From NCBI GenBank assembly GCA_021018815.1, contig JAITYX010000101.1:310001-374000 (forward strand): a stretch of 64,000 bases of DNA, written 5' to 3'. The notes under the pieces are model-generated. The model was not told the origin of the DNA. It saw nothing but the letters and a program-made list of their open reading frames with translations, and ran no database searches. Origin of the DNA: Talinum fruticosum. Its lineage: Eukaryota; Streptophyta; Magnoliopsida; Caryophyllales; Talinaceae. Positions 55,920-64,000 of this stretch are shown here, one piece after another; position 1 is the first letter of the stretch, and each line of letters begins with the position of its first letter. A program made the position numbers and the translations under genes.

Positions 55920-57558
55920 ATGCTTAAAAGAGGTTCCGCCCTAGATTTTCTTGGTTACTGCAACCAAGAAGCCCCGAACCAAAAGCCAAGAGGGTCCTTC
56001 TAACCCCTCTAAAATCCTTGTCACCCAACATCGACATTGGATGACAAATTCTTCCCAACCACAAAGTTTTTGTGGTTGAATCACATCAAATCTACGGGGG
56101 TATACAATTTCCTCTGTTTCGGTGAGGTTATCTATCTAGAACTCTTCTCCGAGTTATATTCCAACCTGTCTAGCTCGAGGGGATCCTCACCTCCAGAGTT
56201 CAAGATGTAGTCGTTCGTGTTAATGTCTCCCTCCTCCACCAGCTTATTCAAAGTTTCTTCTCTTTTCCTCAACAGCAACCCTATTCCATTTAACGAGGTT
56301 GTTGATGAATTCTTTGAGAAATACGCCAAAGAAATCCCTAAGTCACACAAAAACTTCTCCGTGACTCAAATGAAGAGGGAAGCTCGTCTTCTCTGTTTCT
56401 TGCTTGATGAGAACCTTTTTCTCTCGGCACTCAAGAAAAGAGAATCCGAACTCAAAGATTCTCAAGGCTCTTTTTGACATTCTCGAGGGCTACGAAGTAG
56501 ACCTCTTCCCAGCTATCATCGAGCGAGATGGCCTCTGTGCCGGCTCGGACAAAGAAAACCACCCGTCTTCCTTTTGGGGCTCTCTCACCTTCATCTTCAA
56601 ACAATTCAAAGTCCCGCTCCCCTCAAATCCTAACACTAACACGGTATACGAGGCTACCATAGTAGCCGGCGAAAAGAGCTTATAGGCTATGGATACCAGG
56701 AAACCCAACCGCATGTCCGGGTCCACGGCTCGAAGCGAGGCAACCTTCTCCTCCGCCTCGGACTTAGACTCCACTCTCTCTACCTCCTCCACCTGGCGGT
56801 GCTTCAACCTCGGGTGTTTCTCATATTCTCTCATCCACGTTCTCTAACACAATGTTAGAAAAGCTCTCCTCTGTGTCCACTGAGATAAAGGACACTCTCC
56901 GATCATTTAAGACTGTCCTTCGAGTCTATGACCATTAACCAAAAGACCGCCCAATCTCAAATCCGAGAAGCGGCAGGATGTGCTCCTTGAGATGAAGGCT
57001 ACGGTTAAGAAGCCGAAGGAACTGATTGAGCTCCTCCAAGAAAGGCACTCCAAAGCGGCTCAAGACCCGGTCGGCTCGGACACATCGGAAGAGTCCTCGA
57101 GCCTTGCCAAATCTCCTTCGGTGAGGCTAAAGAAGAAGAAGAGGAGGTTGCGGCTGAAGCGGCTCCTTCGAGGAGAAGGACGAAGGAGAGAAGGAAGAAA
57201 GAGAGAAGGAAGAAGAAGAGAAGGAGAAAAAGGAGGAGAAAAGGAAGAAGCGAGAGGGACAAGGTGCTCCCGCCCTCAACCAAAGCCGATCGGCTCGGAC
57301 GGCAGTCCGAGTGATTCGAAGACCTCGCCGATATAGGTCGGTCGGCAGCAGTCAAGCCCGAGGAAGCACCACCCTCCATCGAATTCCAAGAGGATGAACC
57401 TCTAGATGACCTTGTTTTGTGTCGGCCACTCAGCCCATCCCGGATATACTAGTGCTGCCACCGTCAAGATCTTCAACATCTTCACACTCATACCAGGTGC
57501 GAGCGCACCGCACGTTCATCCGCTTCAACCCAGCACGGCTCCCGCTCCACCATCTTAA
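55920..57558 (+). pseudogene. G ORF3 (env-position gene), degraded
   Basis: The start is ATG at 55920 (M-L-K-R-G-S-A, then a shift at the KK site). The middle is well kept at 56217-56477: NSNPIPFNEVVDEFFEKYAK, SHKNFSVTQMKREARLLCFL, LDENLFLSALKKRESE. Then LKALFDILEGYEVDLFPAII (56458-56520) and FKQFKVPLPSNPNT (56597-56640). A Ser-rich hinge, LLEMKATVKKPKELIELLQE (56982-57040) and a long Lys/Arg/Glu repeat (57125-57260) precede the tail. The Leu-rich, charged middle looks helical and soluble rather than membrane-bound. Function unknown. Confidence 0.74.
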
Positions 57559-58096
57559 CTTTTTTCTATTTTAAGTTTTTTTTTTTGTCCGGACAAACAA
57601 ATTGTATCTACTTGATACATTCTTCCTCATTTTGTTTTTGCTTTGAAAGGCAAGGGGAGAATATTTAAAAAATTTGTTGTCTTGTTTAGGGGAGTTTTCT
57701 CACCCTTTTTGTATATAATTTCGTGTTTATCCGAATATGAATGAAGTTTCGATTTTGTGTTTATTTACTTCTAAGTTTAACTCCTTTCTAAGTTTCACTT
57801 TCTTAGTGTATCTTGCTCCGATATCCGCTCATTTATTTATCTACTGCTCCGATATAAGCAACATTCTAAGTCCGAATCACTTCATTTATTTCTATGCGAT
57901 ATTCTATTCTTAGCTACGATACAATCTAAGTCCGATAGCTCGATAAATTTTAAGTCCGAATCACTTCGATTATCTTTCTGCGATTTTTATTCTAAACTCT
58001 AATATACTCTCTTAGTAAGAATGAAAACTCCGGATTGTTTTACTAACAATGTTTCTATCTCGAGTATGGAATGTCTTTCATCAAAAAGAGGGAGAT
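57559..58096 (+). other. G 3' untranslated region with palindrome, purine tracts and short repeats
   Basis: Palindrome TGTCCGGACA (57586-57595), internal purine tract GAAAGGCAAGGGGAGAA (about 57645-57661) and LTR-adjacent tract AAAAAGAGGGAGAT (58083-58096). Between them, 57800-58010 repeats words such as TAAGTCCGAATCACTTC and GCTCCGATAT. Confidence 0.75.
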
Positions 58097-59597
58097 TGAA
58101 GACTTAGACTCTGCATTTATATCATTCCGAGTACTATCAAGGAATCGGTACAAACCTCATCCCTTCTAGGTTTTGATTACAAGTCATTCCGAGTGTTATA
58201 GAAACTATTCCGAGTGTTACGTAAACTATTGCATATGTTTTCATTCGATTTTGATTGACTTAGAAAGCATATTCTTGGTCATCAATTCACACTGATGCTT
58301 CGAGCCACTCAAACATCACTCGGACTTATCGTATGTTCAAACAATCTCACTAACACTTTCAAACTAAGTTCGACTTCATATTCCAAGTAAAAGTGAATTA
58401 CGGTGTTAATTCAACTCTCTAAGTCAACATGTTTATTTGAACCGCTTTTGTCTAGATCAAGTACTTATACTCGACATTCTCTTTATAACTTGATCTTTCC
58501 TTGGATCGACTTAGATGGAATTTGAGTTTAATGAATATTAGACTCGAGAAAATTCCATTCTTCTAGGACTCGGATAATTATGCACTTAATTATCTTAATT
58601 AAATTATTATATGTACCTAATCTTAGACCAAAGTATTTTATACGTTAAGAACCAAAATTTGTTTACTTTTGTAGGTTATCTAGACAAGGTTATCTCAATT
58701 TTGAAATACAAAAGTAACCGAGCTTCAAGTCGTTAATCACCAGCGAGACAAGGCTTTTCTACTTTTGAACCAGGCCCAAACACTCGTGTCGGGGTTGTCT
58801 GTTTCCAAAGCTGGAAATCTTCGGCGCTAAGCTCAACGGTGGTTTCCACCCTACTCTTCGAGACACCACCAGTGGATTGGGACATCCTAAGGATTCAAAA
58901 GTCGTTGCACAACGTTCACATCTCAACGGATCTTTTCGAGTGACTCGGAAGAACCATTACAACGATCACAAAGGACTTCTAATGAGAAGATAGTCACAAC
59001 GGCTAAACTACTTGGTTATCTATAAATAGAAGCCACTTCACAAGACTTGAAGATTGCTTGAACACATTTGTTGAAATTATATCTCTTTGTATAATACTTA
59101 TTCAATCTTTTACTTATAACTCTTAGCTTGTAATTCACACTTTTACGAGTTGTAATGTCTTGTAATTAGTCACAAACTCTTTCTTACTTTTTGAGTAAGG
59201 TCCCTTGACTGAGCTGTAAGGGTTAACTCAGCTCGGTTGTCCCTAGCTGTAAAGGTTACCTCGGTTAGGAAGTACTAGATCGGATAAGGGAACTTCTAAG
59301 TCTAGGAAAACTCTGTTAGGAATTGTTTAACCTGGAGCAATTCGGTTGAGTCGATCTACCGTATTTTGTAGATTCAAAATAATGGATTTGACTTGGTGCT
59401 TGGATTAGCACTGGCCGTGGTTTTCCGCCCGGGAGGGTTTCCACGTATTTCTAAGTTCACACTTTTCGAGTCCAATCTAGACTCGGATTATCTTGTTTAT
59501 TCTTTTCAAGTAAAAAGATTCTAAGTTTGTTCAAATTTCCTCATCACCCTATTCACCCCCTCTAGGGTGACCAAGACTCTCCAAGAGTAAACCTTTA
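58097..59597 (+). repeat. G 3' LTR (type II)
   Basis: 1501 bp, TGAAGACTTAGACTCTGC...GAGTAAACCTTTA, followed by the target repeat AGGAC. Two ~21 bp tandem units at 58186-58227. TATAAATAG at 59021-59029. It matches the split 5' LTR closely along its whole length. Confidence 0.94.
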
Positions 59598-60645
59598 AGG
59601 ACTAGTGAATCCACTTTCTCGGATCTCAAGCTCAATAGAGATGAAGATGATATAGTTGAAGTTAACCTCGGAATGAACCAAAACAAAACAACTCGAGACA
59701 ACTCGGAATGAGACTGTTCAAGAGCTACCTCGAGACTGGCTGAAGGACAAGCCGGTGCAGAAGTTCAGCAAGAGCAACCAACTAAAGATCGAAATTCAAC
59801 CAACAAACTTGTTAAATAAGAGGACAGGTAAAGCTTTCAAATATGCATCCAATCACCCACCTAAGAACATTCTTTACGATATCAATAGTGGGGTAAGAAC
59901 TCGATTTTTTTGCAAAATCTATGTGCATTCTCAGCATTCATATCATTAATTGAATCTAAAAATGCACTAGAAGCCCTAATTGAACTTGAATGGTAGAGGC
60001 TATGTAAGAAGAATTCAATCAATTTGAAAGAAACCAAGTTTGGGCTTTGACCAAACGACCTTCCGACCACCCAATAATAGGAACCAAATGAGTTTTCAAG
60101 AACGAATTGGATGAGAGAAGTTTGGTAGTTAGAAATAAGGCCAAACTAATTGCTTAGGAATATCACCTAACCTGTTGCTAGGATTGAGGCAATCGGAATT
60201 CTCTTAGCATTTGCATCTAGCATGAACATTAAACTTTATCAAATGGATGTTAAATGTACATTTCTTAATGGTTATATTTAAGAAGAAGTTTATTTTGAGC
60301 AGCCCCTTAGATTTGAAAATTCTCAATTTCCAAATCATGTTTTCAAATTGCAAAAGGCTTTATATGGTCTAAAACAAGCTCCCGGAGCTTGGTATCAAAG
60401 ACTAAGTAATTTCTTGGTTGAAAATGACTTCAAAAGAGGTCTTACTTGACAAAACTCTTTTTACAAAAACTAAGGGGAATGATTTTCTTATCATTCAAAT
60501 TTATGTTGATGACATTATATTTGGAGTTACTAATGAAACTCTATGCCAAGAGTTTTCTAAGTTAATGAGACAGGAGTTCCAAATGAGCATGATGGGAGAA
60601 CTCAATTTCTTCCTTGGATTGCAAATCAAGGAAGAGAATGGTTTC
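59598..60645 (+). pseudogene. pol: H linker and reverse transcriptase, degraded
   Basis: Resumes H after G: T-S-E-S-T-F-S-D-L-K-type linker, then NKRTGKAFKYASNHPPKNIL (59813-59875). [20 protein letters not shown] (60226-60280), [16 protein letters not shown] segment (60356-60390), FLIIQIYVDDIIFGVTNETL with intact YVDD (60484-60543) and GELNFFLGLQIK (60595-60630). It ends there by joining LTR sequence. Frameshifts near 60150, 60300 and 60440. Confidence 0.84.
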
Positions 60646-61594
60646 TCGAGAAAATGATACTTTGAGTACCACTTTGATTTACTTTTGCAGGTTGATTAAA
60701 GTAGTTTAATCTATTTTTGAAAAGCAAAAGCAACCAATTTCTACTTGTTAAACACCAGCAGACGAAATCAACTATTTCTAGACATGGCTCGGACACCGTG
60801 TCGGGGTTGTTTGTTTCCAAATCCGGTAAACTTCAACTTTGAGTCCAACGATTATTTCCATCCCATAATTCGGTCCACAGCCAAGACCACTTTCCGAGCT
60901 AAGGACCACCATACAATGTTCATATTACAACGGATCCTTTTACGAGTGACTCGGACTAGGCTATTACAATGGCTATGAAGCTCACCGGTTTAGAACAAGC
61001 TTCAACGACTAATTTGCCCTGTTGTGTATAAATAGAAGCCACTTTACAAGACTCAAAAATTGCTTGGAATTGAACATATTCTACTCTCACTCAATCTTCT
61101 AACATTTATAACTCTAAATCTTAAGTCTTTAATTTCGAGTTATAAAAAGAAAGTCTTGTAATCACTTCTACTCTTTCTATTCTTTACTAAGTCCCTTGAC
61201 TGAGCTGTAAGAGTTAACCTAGCTAAGTTGTCCCTAACTCGTGAAGGGTATCTTAGTTAAGAAGTACTAGATCGAGATAAGGAAATTTACGGGTCTAGGA
61301 AAACTTGTAAGTGAATTTTATAAGGGAGCAATTCTGTAAAGAGTCAGTCCTTGTATTTTGTGGATTCCAAATAGTGGATTTGACTTGGTGCTTAGATTAG
61401 CACTCGTCCGTGGTTTTCTACGTCCTGGAGGGTTTCCACGTATTTATGCGGTTGACTTGTTTCGAGTTCATTCTAGACTCGGAATTATTTTCTAAGTCTG
61501 TTTTGTGCGGAACTCGTTGTAATTTTTCAAAAATCTTCCATCACCCTATTAACCCCCTTTAGGGTGACTTAGCCTCTCCAAGAGCAAACCTTCA
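60646..61594 (+). repeat. LTR 3' part joined to H RT
   Basis: Homology to the family LTR starts at about GATACTTTGAG (60656) and runs through TATAAATAG (61027-61035), the TTGACTGAGCTGTAAG block and the CACCCT...AGGGTG repeat to GAGCAAACCTTCA (61594). The LTR 5' third is missing. It is either H's own 3' LTR after a large deletion or a separate fragment. Confidence 0.8.
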
Positions 61595-62249
61595 CTAATC
61601 TCTTAGATAAATTATTTCATTATAAAAAAATTATAAAGATAAGATAACACATAAATGATTTTATCATTATACTTGTAGGAGAACAATATAAAGACAGGAT
61701 ATCAATGATGGAAAAAATGGGAGGGCTGAATAACCGAAGGAGAATAAGGACTATAAATATGTAAAGAAGTAAAGATGGAAGATAGAGACAATTTGGGCCA
61801 AGAACGGATCACTCAATATTGTTCGGTGCAAAATGTTATGAAAAAATCCCTTTTGGGAAAGAGAAATAAAATTAGCTTTCAAAAAATTTATTTTATACTC
61901 TTAATTTTCAAAGTTTAGAGAGAAAAGAAAACTAAAGAGTCGAAGTAAGACGAAGAAGTCAAATGGATTTCTATCTCTTAAAAGAAAATGTATAATAGTT
62001 AAATTTTCTTTTAATTGCTCAATTATTTTTCTCGAGTATCAATTTAATCTCTTTTGTTTATAAAAAAAAATAAAACCAATTTGATATCTTTTGATCTATT
62101 TTTGTTCAAATTTTGTTCTCTCATCAAGTTATTTTAAAACTTTTCTACAAAAACTAAGACAACTCATCTTACGAGTATCGAGCACAACACAACACAATAA
62201 TAAATACAACACAATAATAAAAATGCAACATTTTTTGCAAGATGAAATA
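61595..62249. other. AT-rich flanking DNA, nothing recognised
   Basis: No copia homology, long frame or RNA gene seen. It has A/T runs and a short CAACACAATAATAAA repetition near 62185-62225. It may be the original host sequence of H. Confidence 0.5.
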
Positions 62250-62600
62250 ATATTGGTCCTGTTTCGAATTAGTTTTTAGTTGTTGGCGGATGAATTAGTT
62301 GTTAGTCGTTGCTTGATTCAATTAGGCTGTGTTGTATTAGATGTTTACAATTAGTTATTTTAGAAAAAGTGTTCGGTAAAGTTAGTTGTTTCTAAAAAAT
62401 GTGAGACAAAAAGCTAATTTACAAAAACCCCAATCTCAAAAAGTTATTGAAATTAACTTTTTAAAAATGGCTTTTGAGCACAAAAGTTATTACAAAAGTT
62501 AACTTATCAAATACCTTAAATAGCTTAAACTCCCTCAAAAATCACATCTTACCAAAAAGTCAATAAAAAATCATTTACCAAACATATCCATTATAATTTT
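62250..62600. other. Possible small non-autonomous DNA element
   Basis: A ~350 bp AT-rich block rich in TTAGTTGTTAG and AAAGTTAACTT words, with CCTGTTTCGAATTAG near one end and TTTACCAAACATATCC near the other. It resembles MITE-like inserts of plants, but no clear terminal inverted repeat or target repeat could be fixed. Weak call. Confidence 0.22.
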
Positions 62601-62811
62601 ACATCAAAGATAGTATTATTGGCTTTCCCTTTCTTCTAAATTCGAGTTTCGTTTTGGCATGACTTTGATCTTAAAAGACATTTTGATGATGGTCTTCCCA
62701 ATATCCCTTTTATTATCACCATTTTTAGTTCCATGAAAAAAACATTGGTCATGATATCTACTGCTCGCATCGTGCGTGAGATTCCAAGTTTTCAAATAAA
62801 TGGCGTAAAGC

Positions 62812-62995
62812 AAAAAAACACACGAGGGAAACACAAGAGAACTGTACAAACCTCCCCCTCGGAACAAAAAAATGCACTCGCCCAAGCCCAACACACAAAT
62901 TATGTAGATCAAAACATAACATGTTGAAAAGGGGAATCGAAAACCCGACCTCTTTAGAAACCCCCAACACTCTTACCAACAACTCACTTACAACT
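62812..62995 (-). mobile_element. Possible tRNA-derived SINE
   Basis: Read on the minus strand, an A-box-like TGGTAAGAGTGTTGG (about 62979-62963) is followed by a B-box-like GGTTTTCGATTCC (about 62946-62934) and, ~120 bp on, a run of seven T (62818-62812). The length of ~185 bp and the T tail suit an Au-like plant SINE. The B box has one extra base and no target repeat was confirmed. Confidence 0.38.
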
Positions 62996-63149
62996 TTTTA
63001 ATTTATTTTGTAACAAAATAATGATGTGATATCTGTATAAGAAATAAAATTCATCCACATGGAAACTTTTTGGCAATACTTTTTTAGTTTTTAATTTTTT
63101 AAAAAGGAATTTACTCTAACTCAAATTTTAATATCAGTAAAAAAATTAT

Positions 63150-64000
63150 ATATTTACTAAAAAAATAATTCTAATATTCACTAAAAATTACTTTGGTAAT
63201 AAAAAAATACTAATGTTTACTTAAAGTTACTTTAATATTCGTAAAAATACATTAAACACTAAACACTAATCTACTATACACTAATAACTAATGTATCATA
63301 CACAAAACATCGTAATGTACAATATAAAATTAAAACTAACAACATCATTCTTCATATAAACCTTAAAGCTAAATATTGATATATCATATTCATTAAACAA
63401 CATTCTAATGTACACTAAAGACTAAAACTAATAAATTGACAATGTACTTGATATAAACCTCAACACTAAATAATGTTTTATCATACGAGTAAATAATATT
63501 GTTACATACACTAAAAAGCTGAAGTCGATTTGATAGTGTTCTTGAGATAAACATCAACACTAAACATTAATCTATCATATACTAAACAATATTCTAATGT
63601 ACACTAAAATTTTAAAAAATAAAACTATAGATTTAAAATCATAATATTCTAGATTTAATGTTCAACACTCAACAACGATGTATAATATACTAAACGACAT
63701 TCCAACATACACTAAAAAGTAAAAATTTAAAACTGAAACTAGTATAGTGCTTGATCTAAAGCTCAACACCAAATATTGATATATCAAACACTAAATAATG
63801 TTGTAATATACGCTAAATACTAAAAGCTAAAATCACATATCAAAAGCTCAAAACTAAACTTTATTACTGTCATACACTAAATAATGTTATAATGTACACT
63901 AAAAATAATTCCTTACTAAAAAAAAATAATTCTAATAGTCACTAAAAATTAGTTTGATGTTCAATAAAAATATACTAATGTTCCCTTAAATTTATTTTAA
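63150..64000. repeat. Degenerate tandem array, ~95 bp unit
   Basis: The anchor word ATGTACACTAAA and near forms recur at about 63315, 63408, 63505, 63597, 63704, 63803 and 63891, spaced 88-107 bp. Each unit also has CTCAACACTAAA and TATCATACACTAAA words. A flanking segment (63151-63240, AATAATTCTAATATTCAC) returns at 63913-64000, so a higher-order repeat of ~760 bp seems to restart at the window edge. Confidence 0.75.

Larger units (their letters stand above)
47074..59597 (+). mobile_element. Complete Sirevirus-like Ty1/copia element G
   Basis: Both LTRs are present: 5' LTR 47074-50176 with a solo LTR inside, 3' LTR 58097-59597. Removing the 1603 bp insertion leaves a 1500 bp 5' LTR against a 1501 bp 3' LTR and an element of ~10.92 kb. 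Target repeats are AGGAT (47069-47073) and AGGAC (59598-59602). The gene order is the same as in F. The LTRs look nearly identical by eye, so G is probably among the younger insertions, yet its genes are full of small frame breaks. Confidence 0.93.
46117..61594 (+). mobile_element. Ty1/copia element H (5' truncated, interrupted by G)
   Basis: The left part (46117-47073) holds pre-integrase and integrase. The right part (59598-60645) holds linker and RT, then a direct jump into an LTR 3' part (60646-61594). Element G splits it with the repeat AGGAT/AGGAC. LTR, gag and protease on the left and the RT end, RNase H and ORF3 on the right are missing. The LTR end at 61594 borders non-copia DNA. Confidence 0.8.

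Noticed and set aside
57125..57260. Lys/Arg/Glu repeat as a separate basic protein
   Set aside because: It lies inside the ORF3 tail at the place where F has its acidic/basic block, so it is an expanded low-complexity part of ORF3.
62616..62982. Minus-strand open frames of 74-98 codons in the right flank
   Set aside because: They overlap the SINE-like sequence and each other in different frames. No recognisable motif.
63250..63905. CRISPR-like array
   Set aside because: The units are degenerate, contiguous and AT-rich without unique spacers, and the context is plant nuclear DNA.

Overview
This window is plant nuclear repeat DNA. Positions 1-61594 are almost entirely a nest of degraded Ty1/copia LTR retrotransposons of one family and its relatives. 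Positions 61595-64000 are AT-rich flank with a tandem repeat array. I see no intact host gene. The copia copies look like the Sirevirus lineage of angiosperms: about 11 kb long, LTRs of 1.5-1.6 kb with TGAAG...CTTCA ends, a primer site resembling the complement of initiator-Met tRNA, a gag with a zinc-knuckle remnant and a KKKKAMMATW-type tail, pol in the order protease-integrase-RT-RNase H, and a third ORF (ORF3) between pol and the 3' LTR. Several purine tracts precede the 3' LTR.

Layout: A1 (minus, 1-6368, running off the left edge) sits inside the ORF3 of A2 (minus, 6369-~11797). A2 meets B (plus, ~11797-19142) head-to-head, and both 5' LTRs are lost at the join. B ends in an internally deleted 3' LTR, against a truncated LTR of C (plus, 19143-43902). 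C is the most diverged copia copy. It is interrupted by a 3.26 kb TGTAA...TTACA solo LTR (22060-25314, TSD CTGAG/CTGAA) and by the complete element F (26079-40183, TSD TACCT). F carries a second TGTAA-type solo LTR (35251-38378, TSD AAACA). A truncated third TGTAA copy (43903-~46116, minus) separates C from H (46117-61594). H is split by the complete element G (47074-59597, TSD AGGAT/AGGAC). G's 5' LTR holds a solo F-type LTR (47470-49067, TSD TTGAT). With insertions removed, F (~10.97 kb) and G (~10.92 kb) are nearly equal in length.

The most interesting structures are three. First, ORF3 in five copies is preceded by the same arrangement: a GA/CT tract, then a TATAAATAG box like the LTR's own, then 225-261 bp to the ORF3 ATG. 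This suggests a separate promoter for the third gene. Second, all three TGTAA-type solo LTRs carry a splice donor/acceptor-like pair 1.6-1.75 kb apart. Third, independent copies vary again and again at the word CTCGGA/TCCGAG, and many frameshifts and stops fall there even in elements whose two LTRs look nearly identical. That pattern looks like either a systematic consensus error or a strongly context-dependent mutation process.

Every pol and gag is broken. I call these features pseudogenes and give approximate ends where the reading frame is scrambled.
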